A stretch of 64,000 nucleotides of DNA from Puniceicoccaceae bacterium 5H (GTDB taxonomy: Bacteria; Verrucomicrobiota; Verrucomicrobiia; Opitutales; Oceanipulchritudinaceae): positions 124,001 through 188,000 of the forward strand of contig WOUP01000003.1 in assembly GCA_009772895.1 (NCBI GenBank), read 5' to 3'. The notes below the pieces were generated by a model. It searched no databases, was not told the DNA's origin, and was given only the letters and a program-made list of their open reading frames with translations. This document shows positions 44,222 to 55,036 of the stretch, piece by piece (positions within the stretch are counted from its first letter, which is position 1; each line of letters starts with the position of its first letter). The position numbers and the translations under genes are program-made.

Positions 44222-45091
44222 TTAGGCTACCGGCTGGTCCAGATTTTCGCCGTCGTCGTCGACATCTTCGTCGAGCGGGGGTTCGCCGTAGGCCTCGGCG
44301 GCGAGGCGGCGTTCCTCTTCGGCCAGGCGCACGACAAAGTCCTCATACGTCAGGATCTCCCAGCGACCATCTGCATACTCGACGAGGGCCGTATTGCTTT
44401 CCACCCAGTCGCCGGAGTTGAGGTAGTGCACCTCGCCCACCGTCTTGTCGGCGGGCGTGTGGATGTGCCCACAGATAAAACCGTTGCAATCGTGCTTGAG
44501 CGTAAACTCCTCGACGTTTTCCTCGAAGCGGCTGATGTAATTGACCACCTTCTTCGTCCGGGCCTTGATTGCCTTGCTGAGCGAAAAGTAGCCCTTGCCG
44601 CGCCACGCCCGATACTTGTTGTAGAGGCGGTTGACTTTCAGCAGCGTCTGGTAGCCGATATCGCCCACGATGGCGATCAGCTTGCTGTGCTGCGTCACGG
44701 CATCGAAGACGTCGCCGTGCACCACGAGGTAACGCCCGGTGGGGGACTCGTGGATGTAGCGGTCCGTCACCTGCATGCGCCCGAACTCGAGCGGCAGGAA
44801 GCGGTCGAGAATGTCGTCGTGATTGCCGCGCAGGTAGATCACGTTGACGTTTTTCTTTTCCATCTTCTTCAGCACCAGCCGGATGAAGCGCGTGTGCTTC
44901 TTGGTCCAGCCACCCTGACGCGCGAGCGACCACCCGTCGATGATGTCGCCGTTGAGGATCAGTTTTTCGCTGTGGGTGTGCTTGAGGAAAAAGTTAACCT
45001 TGTCGATCTGGCAATCCGGTGCGCCGAGGTGAACGTCCGAGATGACGATGGTCTTGAAGCAAAGGACCGCCTTTTTCGGTTTTTTGGTCAT
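44222..45091 (-). CDS. UDP-2,3-diacylglucosamine diphosphatase-like metallophosphoesterase
   Basis: A 289-residue calcineurin-like phosphoesterase of the LpxH/YfcE type. Metal motifs in order: ISDVHLGAPD, LNGDIIDGW, YLRGNHDDILDR, VVHGDVFDAV and CGHIHTPADK. A helical insert between blocks carries the mid-protein Arg/Lys-rich stretch, and the C-terminus is acidic (DEDVDDDGENLDQ). Annotation as a lipid A-pathway diphosphatase is common for this subfamily, but members paired with a GT4 glycosyltransferase, as here with a 4-base ATGA overlap, may act on another glycolipid or phospholipid headgroup. Cytoplasmic or membrane-associated. Confidence 0.82.
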   Translation of the reverse strand: MTKKPKKAVLCFKTIVISDVHLGAPDCQIDKVNFFLKHTHSEKLILNGDIIDGWSLARQGGWTKKHTRFIRLVLKKMEKKNVNVIYLRGNHDDILDRFLPLEFGRMQVTDRYIHESPTGRYLVVHGDVFDAVTQHSKLIAIVGDIGYQTLLKVNRLYNKYRAWRGKGYFSLSKAIKARTKKVVNYISRFEENVEEFTLKHDCNGFICGHIHTPADKTVGEVHYLNSGDWVESNTALVEYADGRWEILTYEDFVVRLAEEERRLAAEAYGEPPLDEDVDDDGENLDQPVA

Positions 45092-46239
45092 GAGGCAGGC
45101 TGTAGGACAGGATCAGAGAGAAGAACACCTTGCAGCCGCTGCTCAAACTTGTCGAGCACTGCTTCCCAGGAGACCGAAAGCATCGCCTCGCGCGCCATTT
45201 CGCGTTGGCGCGGCCAGCTCGTCTGGTCGCCCGCCAGCTGGCGGGCGGCTTCGAGGTAGGCGGCTTCGTCATGCAGCGGGGAGAGGCGCCCATTTTGCCC
45301 GTCGCGGATGAAGCGCTGGGGGGCTGCATAGTCGTAAGCCAGAACGAGCAGCCCGCTGGCCATGGCCTCGGTCACGACATTGCCGAACGTTTCCGTGACG
45401 CTGCCAAAGAGAAACACGTCGCCGCTGGCGTAGTGCTGGGCCAGATCTTCGCCCTGTCGCATGCCGGCGAAGATGATCTCCGGATATTCCTGGGCCAGGC
45501 GGGGGCGTTCCGGGCCGTCGCCGACCACGACCAGCTTCATGTCGGGCAGTTGCTTCTTCATTTCCTGCCAGGCCTGCACGGTCAAGGGCAGGTTCTTCTC
45601 CCCCGCCACGCGACCGACGTAGAGGCCCACGGGCGTTTCCGGCGTGGCACCCCAGCTGGCACGCAATTCCTCACTGCGCCGCGCCGGGCTGAAGAGGTCG
45701 GTATCGACGCCGCGTCCCAGGATGTCGAGGTGGTCGAAGCCGGCTTTAGCGAGGCGTTGGAGGGTGTCGTCGCTCGGCACGAAGGTCACCTCGGCGTCGC
45801 GGTGAAAACGGCGCATGTAGGTCAGCACCGCCTTGGTCACGCCCCCGTAGCCGTAAAAGCGCCCGTAGCTGGGGAAATTGGTGTGGAAGCTCGTGACCAG
45901 CGGGATCTTGAGCCCGCGGCAGGCGCGGCTGGCGGCCCAGCCCAAAGGGCCTTCGGTCGCGATGTGTACCAGGTCGGGGCGCTGCTTGCGCCAGTGCTTG
46001 TTCATGATGCCGGGCAGGGGCAGGCCGAAGCGCAGATCCTCGTAGCGGGGGATGGGCAGGCCCGGCACGCTGATCAGTTCACAGCCCGGCATCAGGTTGT
46101 CCCGCCGGTCACGCCGCCAGGGCGCGATGACCTGTACTTGGTGGCCGCGACGGATCAACCCGCCCACCAGGCGGCTGAGGGTCATGGAGACCCCGTTGAT
46201 CTCGGGAGGGAAGGTTTCGGTCACCAAAGCGAGTCGCAC
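45088..46239 (-). CDS. Glycosyltransferase family 4, envelope glycolipid type
   Basis: A 383-residue GT-B enzyme: N-terminal TETFPPEINGVSMTLSRLVGGL, mid HTNFPSYGRFYGYGG, donor domain LYVGRVAGEKNLPLTVQAW, VVVGDGPERPRLAQ, and the E-x7-E motif FLFGSVTETFGNVVTEAMASGL. This resembles MgtA/SqdX/DGDG-synthase-type transferases that glycosylate diacylglycerol, including those induced by phosphate starvation. Its stop overlaps the start of the metallophosphoesterase by 4 bases, so the pair probably acts in one lipid pathway. The sugar donor is unknown; no Pho box is obvious in the divergent gap. Confidence 0.9.
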   Translation of the reverse strand: MRLALVTETFPPEINGVSMTLSRLVGGLIRRGHQVQVIAPWRRDRRDNLMPGCELISVPGLPIPRYEDLRFGLPLPGIMNKHWRKQRPDLVHIATEGPLGWAASRACRGLKIPLVTSFHTNFPSYGRFYGYGGVTKAVLTYMRRFHRDAEVTFVPSDDTLQRLAKAGFDHLDILGRGVDTDLFSPARRSEELRASWGATPETPVGLYVGRVAGEKNLPLTVQAWQEMKKQLPDMKLVVVGDGPERPRLAQEYPEIIFAGMRQGEDLAQHYASGDVFLFGSVTETFGNVVTEAMASGLLVLAYDYAAPQRFIRDGQNGRLSPLHDEAAYLEAARQLAGDQTSWPRQREMAREAMLSVSWEAVLDKFEQRLQGVLLSDPVLQPAS

Positions 46240-46275
46240 GGTAGAGAGAGGTCAGGATTACCTTGTCAGCAGATT

Positions 46276-46297
46276 GTGAATAAGTCGTGAATAAGTC
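46276..46297. repeat. Tandem 11-bp repeat in the glycosyltransferase/miaA gap
   Basis: GTGAATAAGTC occurs twice back to back. It sits 37 bases before the divergent glycosyltransferase start and 77 bases before miaA. Tandem sites one helical turn apart suit cooperative binding of a regulator. Confidence 0.45.
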
Positions 46298-46373
46298 CCC
46301 GGAAGGCTTGTCGCATCAATGCCGAGCTCTATTTAATAGGCGCGACGTGTTACGAAACGAAGCAACTCCTTCT

Positions 46374-47276
46374 ATGGCTTCTCAACGATTAGTCTTCCTA
46401 GTCGGGCCATCCGCAGTCGGCAAGACGGAACTCGCGCTGAAATGGGCCGAGGACCACGATGCAGATATCCTAAGTTGCGATTCATTATGCGTTTACAGGG
46501 GGATGGATATCGGCACGGCCAAGCCTTCTGCCGCGGAACAGGCACGTGTCCCGCACTACGGGATCGATCTAAATGCACCGTCAGAGCCCTGTTCGGTAGG
46601 GCAATACGCACGATACGCGGCAGACGTGGTGGAGGCAGCGAAAAAACGTAAGCGTAACCTGCTCGTCACCGGCGGTAGTGGATTTTATCTTAAATCCTTT
46701 TTCGAGCCCGTTGTGGATAAACTCCACATTTCGCCTGAGATCGAGGCTCAAGTCGCCGCTATCAAGGGCTCGCACGGTTTGGAGGGCATGGTGGAAGAAC
46801 TACGGCATCTGAGCCCCGACGGCACCGGCAGCCTGGACATCCAGAATCCCCGTCGTGTCGAGAAAGCGCTGATACGTTGCCTGGCCAGCGGCAAAACCGT
46901 CTCGCAACTCCAGCGCGAATTTGCCGCCTTGCCCAAGCCGTTTGCCGATTGGGAAAAGCATGTAATCCTGCTCACGCGCGATGCCGATGAACTCAGGCAA
47001 CGCGTGCGGCTGCGCGTGCAACAGATGCTCGATGCCGGCCTGATCGACGAAGTGAAGCGGCTGCTCGACGACGGCCTGGATCGGAACCCGAGCGCGGCAG
47101 GCGCCATCGGCTACCGCGAGACGATCGCCTACCTGCGGCAAGGGGGCAGCGTTGAAGACCTGGCGGAGCTGATCAGCGTGCACACCGATCAATTGATCCG
47201 GAAGCAGCGCACGTGGTTTCGCCGACAGATCCCGGTGCATGAGACGCGGGACTTGAGTGCCGTGCAGTCACCATAA
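46374..47276 (+). CDS. miaA: tRNA dimethylallyltransferase MiaA
   Basis: Adds a dimethylallyl group to A37 of tRNAs reading codons that begin with U. The 300-residue protein has the P-loop GPSAVGKTELA, the catalytic-Asp region DSLCVYRGMDIGTAKPS, VGQYARYAADVVEAA, GGSGFYLKSF, NPRRVEKALIRCLASGK and GAIGYRETIAYL, all in MiaA order. I moved the start to ATG 46374, since the 29 codons upstream do not resemble the family. The first 120 codons look less GC-rich than the rest. Its end overlaps the terminator A-run. Confidence 0.95.
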   Translation: MASQRLVFLVGPSAVGKTELALKWAEDHDADILSCDSLCVYRGMDIGTAKPSAAEQARVPHYGIDLNAPSEPCSVGQYARYAADVVEAAKKRKRNLLVTGGSGFYLKSFFEPVVDKLHISPEIEAQVAAIKGSHGLEGMVEELRHLSPDGTGSLDIQNPRRVEKALIRCLASGKTVSQLQREFAALPKPFADWEKHVILLTRDADELRQRVRLRVQQMLDAGLIDEVKRLLDDGLDRNPSAAGAIGYRETIAYLRQGGSVEDLAELISVHTDQLIRKQRTWFRRQIPVHETRDLSAVQSP

Positions 47277-47312
47277 AAAAGCCTCCACCCGGAGCGGATG
47301 GAGGCCGTTTTT
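47275..47312. terminator. Bidirectional terminator between miaA and the YceI gene
   Basis: GCCTCCA (47281-47287) and TGGAGGC (47299-47305) form the stem; a T-run (47308-47312) follows on the + strand and an A-run (47275-47280) gives U6 on the reverse strand. It serves both convergent genes. Confidence 0.85.
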
Positions 47313-47335
47313 CTAGATCAAAAGGGCGTCGCCTG

Positions 47336-47908
47336 CTATTGGCGCGGAGCCTCGATGTTCAGCTCGATTTCGACCTCTTCGCCCACAGCCGGCGTCCCGT
47401 AGGAGACGCCCCACTTGGTGCGGTCGATCGTGGTGGTGCCATGCCAGCCCGAGATGACAGAGCCGTCGGGCTTTTCCATTTCACCGATAAACTCGAGGTC
47501 GAACGTCACCGGGTGGGTCTGGCCCGCCATGGTGAGGTCGCCCGTCACCTCGAACTCATCGTCGTCCACTTTTTCCCATTGGGTGGACTCGAAAGTCATG
47601 ACCGGATATTGGCTGGCGGTGAAGAAGTCGTCGCCCTTGAGGTGGGAATCCCGCTTCTCGCTGTTCGTATCCACCGAGGCGATTTTGACTTCGCCCTTCG
47701 CCTTGCTCTTCTCCGGGTGATCCTTGTCGTAGTGGATCTCGCCGCTGAAATTGTTGAAAGTGCCGGGCACCTTGCTGAGGAAGTGCCGGATCTTGAACTC
47801 TACGCCCGAGTGCACGGGGTCTACCTTGTAGACGATAGTTTCCGCCGTGACCGCAGGGACCAGGGCGAGGAGGGACAACCATTTGAGAGACGACGTTTTT
47901 ATCTTCAT
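47336..47908 (-). CDS. Exported YceI-family lipocalin-like protein
   Basis: A 190-residue periplasmic beta-barrel protein with signal peptide MKIKTSSLKWLSLLALVPAVTAE. The YceI pattern is complete: YKVDPVHSGVEFKIRHFLSKVPGTFNNFSGEI, VDTNSEKRDSHLKGDDFF, YPVMTFEST, VTGDLTMAGQTHPVTFDLEF and KWGVSYGTPAVGEEVEI. YceI proteins bind polyisoprenoid or other apolar ligands. Its position as the last gene after an ECF sigma factor and a probable anti-sigma factor implies envelope-stress control. The start at 47908 was chosen at the signal peptide; the frame extends 39 codons further into the upstream gene. Confidence 0.93.
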   Translation of the reverse strand: MKIKTSSLKWLSLLALVPAVTAETIVYKVDPVHSGVEFKIRHFLSKVPGTFNNFSGEIHYDKDHPEKSKAKGEVKIASVDTNSEKRDSHLKGDDFFTASQYPVMTFESTQWEKVDDDEFEVTGDLTMAGQTHPVTFDLEFIGEMEKPDGSVISGWHGTTTIDRTKWGVSYGTPAVGEEVEIELNIEAPRQ

Positions 47909-47934
47909 ATCAAGGCAACCATACTGCAAAGCCG

Positions 47935-48708
47935 TCAGATGGAAAGTACCTTCCTGACATTTTTCTCCTTTGCCTTGCTGGTCAGCACATAGACTTGATC
48001 GTCGGTGGTCCAGATGGCGCAGCAATGGTCGTCGATGTGCGTCATTTTGGGGGCAGGCAGATCCTTCAGCTCCGGCAGATCCTGTCGGTTGAGCGTGAAC
48101 AGGTGGTAAACGTCGCTGCCTTGCTTGAAGCAGACGAGTCCCGTGCCGATGCCGTTGATCTCAAAGCTCTCACAGGCCACGCTCATATCCTTGTCGAGCG
48201 CCTGAGGGAGGGTCTCCGGAGTGGGGCTCTGGTGCGCCTGCAGGAAGCTCACGAACTGCTGATAGTCGTTGCCGGCAATGCGCCCGGGAGAGTCATCGCT
48301 GCGGGCCTCCATCGCGGCCACCAGCTCCTGGACTTCCGGCGGCAGGCTGTTGAAGCCGTTGGGCGGGAAGAAAAAGGTGTAACCGATGATGAGAAAGAGG
48401 ATCGCGGCGGCCGCGGCGCCGAACAGGGCAGGATGGATCCACCAGAGCGGCCCACGGTGGGGGCCCGCCGCTTCAGTATCGTCGTCGGTTGCCCCTTGCG
48501 CGAGCAGGCGCGCCTCCAGGTCTGGCGGCACGGGTGTGGCGCGCAGGTGAGCGGCAAAGGCGTCGTCGAAGGCGGCTTCCCGGGCGGCCTCCTGTTGCAG
48601 ATCGGGATCCCGTTCACGCTGGGCACGCAGCGGCTCCAACTCCGGCAGGCCGGGGTCGAGCTCGGGCCGGTAGATGCGGTTCCATGGGCGGCTGTCGTCT
48701 CTTTCCAT
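47935..48708 (-). CDS. Probable membrane anti-sigma factor
   Basis: A 257-residue protein with a single membrane helix (HPALFGAAAAAILFLIIGYTFFF, about residues 93-115). The cytoplasmic 90 residues are charged (QQEAAREAAFDDAFAAHLRATPVPPDLEARLL) as expected of a sigma-binding domain, and the periplasmic 140 residues contain the Cys-bearing stretches SVACESFEINGIGTGLVCFK and HIDDHCCAIWTTDDQVYVL, suggesting redox or thiol sensing. It is encoded directly after an ECF sigma gene with a 36-base gap, which is the main reason for the call. No HxxxCxxC zinc anti-sigma signature is visible. Confidence 0.72.
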   Translation of the reverse strand: MERDDSRPWNRIYRPELDPGLPELEPLRAQRERDPDLQQEAAREAAFDDAFAAHLRATPVPPDLEARLLAQGATDDDTEAAGPHRGPLWWIHPALFGAAAAAILFLIIGYTFFFPPNGFNSLPPEVQELVAAMEARSDDSPGRIAGNDYQQFVSFLQAHQSPTPETLPQALDKDMSVACESFEINGIGTGLVCFKQGSDVYHLFTLNRQDLPELKDLPAPKMTHIDDHCCAIWTTDDQVYVLTSKAKEKNVRKVLSI

Positions 48709-48744
48709 TGCAGTAGTCGTGAATAGGAGACCCGGGGGCGGGAA

Positions 48745-49251
48745 TTATTTCTCCCTTTCGGTCAGAATCTTTTTCAGTTGTGCCTTCCCACGGGACAAGC
48801 GCGACATAACGGTCCCGATCGGCACATCCAGGACTTCGGCGATCTCCTTGTAGGAGAGATCTTCGAGGTAAAAGAGGCTCAACGGCGCGCGGTAGACCTC
48901 ATCTACGGCTTCCAGTGCCTCCACCGCCGCACGAGAGTCGTAGCGCTGGGCCACATCGGCTTCGACCGGCGGGGTCTCGAGTTCGAGGATCTCGGGTTCC
49001 ATCGCGGTGGTCTGCTTGCCTTTGCGGTGGATGCGCAAAAACTCGCGGTAGAGCGTCGTGAAGAGCCAGGACTTGACCTTGCCGGTATCGCGCAGCGTAT
49101 GGCCCTTTTTCGCCCAACGCAGGAAGGTCTGCTGCACCAGATCGGCCGCGTCGTCCGGATTGCGCGCGAGGCTGAGGGCAAAGCGATAGAGGTTCTGGTA
49201 GTGTGCGGCTACCAGTTCGCGAAAATCGGGCGTTGGTGCAGGACCGGCCAT
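48745..49251 (-). CDS. ECF-family RNA polymerase sigma factor
   Basis: A 168-residue sigma factor. Region 2: LYRFALSLARNPDDAADLVQQTFLRWAKKG with VKSWLFTTLYREFLR; region 4: VYRAPLSLFYLEDLSYKEIAEVLDVPIGTVMSRLSRGKAQL. The linker is short and there is no extra domain, so control is probably by the adjacent anti-sigma factor. It lies 7 bases after queA and could be read from the queA promoter or from its own within queA. Downstream targets probably include the YceI gene and its own operon. Confidence 0.93.
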   Translation of the reverse strand: MAGPAPTPDFRELVAAHYQNLYRFALSLARNPDDAADLVQQTFLRWAKKGHTLRDTGKVKSWLFTTLYREFLRIHRKGKQTTAMEPEILELETPPVEADVAQRYDSRAAVEALEAVDEVYRAPLSLFYLEDLSYKEIAEVLDVPIGTVMSRLSRGKAQLKKILTEREK

Positions 49252-49258
49252 AGCGGGG

Positions 49259-50371
49259 TTAGAGGATCAACATGGCGTCGCCGTAGCTGTAGAAGCGGTA
49301 GCCGTGCTCCAGTGCGTCGCGATACAGCGCCTTCAACCATTCGATCCCGTCGGTCGAGCCGGGGGTGAGGATGGCCGAGACGAGGCACATCAGCGTCGAG
49401 CGCGGCAGGTGGAAATTGGTGATGAGCCCATCGACGTGGAACGCCGGTTCGGGCGGATAGATAAAGATGTCGGCCTCGCCGGTAAAGGCCTGCATGAGGT
49501 CGACATCGTCGGTTCCGCCGCGGCGGAAATAGTCTTCGATCGCGCGCAGCGATGTGGTGCCGACGGCCAGCTTGAGGCGACCATCCGGCGCGTGCAGGGC
49601 CGCGCGCGTGTCGGGGCTCAAGTGGTAGGTCTCGCTGTGCATCGGGTGGTCTTCGATTCGCTCTGTTTTGACGGGGCGAAAGGTGCCGAGGCCGACTTCG
49701 AGGCGCAGGTCGTGAAACGCATGGCCCTCCGCCTGAAGCTTCTCCAGCAGCTCCGGCGTAAAGTGCAGGCCGGCGGTGGGGGCAGCGACGGCGTTGGGAT
49801 GCGTGGGGTCGGCAAAGACCGTCTGATAACGCTGGCGATCTTCCGGTGCGTTGCCCTTGGGGCGCTCGATATAGTGGGGCAGGGGCAGTTCGCCGATCCG
49901 GTGCGCGAGGTCTACGACGGAATCGCCCGCGGACAGCTCGAAGCGCACGCGTGCCCGCCCTTGCTCGTCTTTCTCGCACACTTCGGCGTCGAAGAGGTCT
50001 GGCAGGCCGAAGTGGGCTCCGATGGGCAGGCGTCGCCCGGGCTTGAGCAGACACCACCACTCACGCTGGTCGACGGCGGGGCGCAGCAACAGGCATTCGA
50101 CCGCCCCGCCAGTGGGCCGTTGGGCCTGCAGGCGGGCGGGCAACACGCTCACATTGTTGCGGAAAAAGCGGGTGCCGGGCGGGAGCAGCTCCGGCAGCTC
50201 GTAGAAGTAACGGTGGCTGTGAGTGCGGCGCGCACGGTCTACCACCAGCAAGCGCGAGGCGTCTCGCTGGGCCGCTGGTGCCTGGGCGATGGCTTCCGGA
50301 GGTAGCTCGTAGTCAAAGAGTGAGGTGTCCAAGGCGGCGGGAGTATCTGAGGCCCCGGCGCTGTTTGGCAA
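49259..50371 (-). CDS. queA: S-adenosylmethionine:tRNA ribosyltransferase-isomerase
   Basis: Transfers and isomerises the ribosyl of SAM onto preQ1-modified tRNA to make epoxyqueuosine. The 370-residue product has FDYELPPEAIAQAP, LPPGTRFFRNNVSVLPARL, the YIERP region, TVFADPTHPNAVAAPTAGLHFTPELL, VGLGTFRPV, SETYHLS and TDGIEWLKALYRDALEHGYRFYSYGDAMLIL, diagnostic of QueA. The first 18 residues (MPNSAGASDTPAALDTSL) look like an extension. No tgt follows; instead the ECF sigma gene begins 7 bases on. folE2 at 2.4 kb could feed the same pathway. Confidence 0.96.
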   Translation of the reverse strand: MPNSAGASDTPAALDTSLFDYELPPEAIAQAPAAQRDASRLLVVDRARRTHSHRYFYELPELLPPGTRFFRNNVSVLPARLQAQRPTGGAVECLLLRPAVDQREWWCLLKPGRRLPIGAHFGLPDLFDAEVCEKDEQGRARVRFELSAGDSVVDLAHRIGELPLPHYIERPKGNAPEDRQRYQTVFADPTHPNAVAAPTAGLHFTPELLEKLQAEGHAFHDLRLEVGLGTFRPVKTERIEDHPMHSETYHLSPDTRAALHAPDGRLKLAVGTTSLRAIEDYFRRGGTDDVDLMQAFTGEADIFIYPPEPAFHVDGLITNFHLPRSTLMCLVSAILTPGSTDGIEWLKALYRDALEHGYRFYSYGDAMLIL

Positions 50372-50531
50372 GTCTCCGCTCTGGTCGGGGTGAGATCGTG
50401 TGCTTTGGGCGCCGCAGATGGTAGATTCACTGGGGCCGGCTGGCTACGCTTTTTCGTGGACCTTCTTGGTTTCATGAGATTAAGTGCAGGCTTCTTTTTG
50501 TGTGCTTGTAGCCGCAGTTTTACGACGGACC

Positions 50532-53381
<2,850 letters not shown>

Positions 53382-53412
53382 AGTTGCTTGGGCGGTGGAT
53401 GGGTTGCCGGGC

Positions 53413-54711
53413 TTACACGAGATCGGCCAACGAGCCGAAGTCGGCGTCGTAGAGTCGCTGGTAAAGCCGCACGGCAGACGCATCGGTGAGGCTCGCCAGA
53501 TAGTCGCAGAGCAGCCGGCGACGTTCGCGGGGTTGCTCCAGGCGAGAGACCCAGCTGTGCATCGGCTCCGGCAGGATGCGCAGGCTGCGCTGCAGCGGAC
53601 GTCCCAGGTAGTGCTGCTCGAAGGCCTTGAACAGCCGCGTCAGCACCCGGCCGCCCTTGAATTCGATTTGCTGGATGGGGGCGCTCTGGAAGATCAGCTC
53701 GTAGGCCAGCTTTTTGTAGAGCTTTGATTCGCGGGTGTATTTCTCTTCCACCACGAGCTTGTAGCGGTGGCGGGCCGTCTTGTCCGCCAGGGTGGAGTAG
53801 GGGGCCTCCTGCAGGCTGCAGGCATGGATGAAGCGGCCGAGGCGCGCCTCGAAGTAGGGCTCGAAGCGCTCCTCGCGGATCAACTCCATCAGGCGCTCCA
53901 GCAGCTTGCTCTCGCGTTCGCCCAGACTGTCACCCTTGGTCTCGCGCCAACGGTGGAGGTTTTCGAGCGTAATGAAGCGCGCGCGGATGCCATCCACGAT
54001 GTCGTGCAGGGAGTAGGCGGCGTCGTCGGCCCAGTCCATGATCTGGCACTCGATGGATTTGCCCGGCCAGGCTTCGTCGATGCTCACCTCGCGCCCCCAG
54101 ATAAAGGCCCGGGCGCTCGCCTGCTCGTCGTAGAGGAAGTGGTGGTCGGGCGTCTCGCCCTCCTGTCGACACACCTCGCAGTGCAGCGGCTGGTATTTCA
54201 GCACCCCGTCAAGCAACGCGCGAGAAGGGTCCATGCCCCTGCAGTCCTTGCCGGTCACGTAAAAGCTGCTGGTGAGGATGCGCAGGCTTTGGGCGTTGCC
54301 CTCGAAGCCCCCGTGCGAGCGCATCAGATCGTTGAGCATGCGCTCGCCAATGTGCCCAAAGGGCGGGTGCCCCAGGTCGTGCGCCAGGCCGACCGCCTCC
54401 ACCAGATCCGGATCGAGATAGTAGTCCGGCGCCAGCTCCGGGCTCTGGCGGTTCAAGTATTCCGCGATGGAGCGCGCGATGCGCGAGACCTCGATACTGT
54501 GGGTCAGCCGCGTGCGGTAAAAGTCGTATTTGCCGCTCTGGAACACCTGCGTCTTGGACTGCAGCTGCCGGAAAGGTGTCGAAAAGACGATGCGGTCCCG
54601 GTCCACCTGAAATGGGTGGCGCATGTCCTCCGCGCGCTGAGGACGGTCCCCGTAGGTGGCGAAGTCAAAGTCTGAGTAGAAGCGATTCCCGGAAGCGACT
54701 GGAGAGCTCAC
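53413..54711 (-). CDS. dGTPase-like HD-domain triphosphohydrolase
   Basis: A 432-residue HD protein of the deoxyguanosinetriphosphate triphosphohydrolase-like family. The metal site is assembled from RLTHSIEVSRIA, AHDLGHPPFGHIGERML and IMDWADDAAYSLHDIVDG, with FSTPFRQLQSKTQVF at the N-terminus typical of the family. It should split dNTPs to deoxynucleosides and triphosphate, setting dNTP pools, in the cytoplasm. True Dgt of E. coli and this shorter type differ in substrate range and oligomer state, so dGTP specificity is not claimed. About 325 bases precede it. Confidence 0.92.
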   Translation of the reverse strand: MSSPVASGNRFYSDFDFATYGDRPQRAEDMRHPFQVDRDRIVFSTPFRQLQSKTQVFQSGKYDFYRTRLTHSIEVSRIARSIAEYLNRQSPELAPDYYLDPDLVEAVGLAHDLGHPPFGHIGERMLNDLMRSHGGFEGNAQSLRILTSSFYVTGKDCRGMDPSRALLDGVLKYQPLHCEVCRQEGETPDHHFLYDEQASARAFIWGREVSIDEAWPGKSIECQIMDWADDAAYSLHDIVDGIRARFITLENLHRWRETKGDSLGERESKLLERLMELIREERFEPYFEARLGRFIHACSLQEAPYSTLADKTARHRYKLVVEEKYTRESKLYKKLAYELIFQSAPIQQIEFKGGRVLTRLFKAFEQHYLGRPLQRSLRILPEPMHSWVSRLEQPRERRRLLCDYLASLTDASAVRLYQRLYDADFGSLADLV

Positions 54712-55036
54712 GAAGCCGAACCTACCCCGCCGGCCGTCGAAGCGAAAGCCTGAAAATCAAGCCGCCGGTGGGAAGTGGTTATCATCCACCGATTTCGCGG
54801 ATTGCAAGGGCTCAGGCGGCCGCTTCGGAACCCGAGGCCTCTTCTCGCGGTGGATGAAAAAAAAGGCGCACCGTTACCGATGCGCATCTTCCCTTGAATC
54901 GGGCCGCTTGAAATATGCGTTTGGCAGAATCATGTTCGGCTAAATTCTTATAGGAAACGGGCCGATTCATGGGGGGGGCAGTCACGCCTCATCTGAGCGT
55001 TTTGCAACCGCTTTACCATCTGCAGTTTTCCCCGCG
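54712..55036. other. Gene-free gap upstream of the HD hydrolase
   Basis: No coding sequence is supportable in this 325-base gap. It holds the promoter region of the dGTPase-like gene and the terminator of the large secreted protein gene (54857-54885). A run of G at 54972-54978 is the only other notable tract. Confidence 0.6.
54857..54885 (-). terminator. Rho-independent terminator, copy 1 of a repeated sequence
   Basis: Reverse-strand stem GCGCATCG/CGGTGCGC with loop GTAA, one more C, then U8 (54857-54864). It lies about 150 bases beyond the stop at 55037 and matches the terminator at 58141-58169 base for base over this length. Confidence 0.85.

Noticed and set aside
44222-46239. Firm assignment of the phosphoesterase as LpxH of lipid A synthesis
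   Set aside because: Metal motifs fit, but the overlapping GT4 gene suggests a different glycolipid pathway; the substrate cannot be read from sequence.
46276-46297. Origin iterons or DnaA boxes
   Set aside because: Only two repeat units, no TTATCCACA-like box and no dnaA or dnaN nearby.
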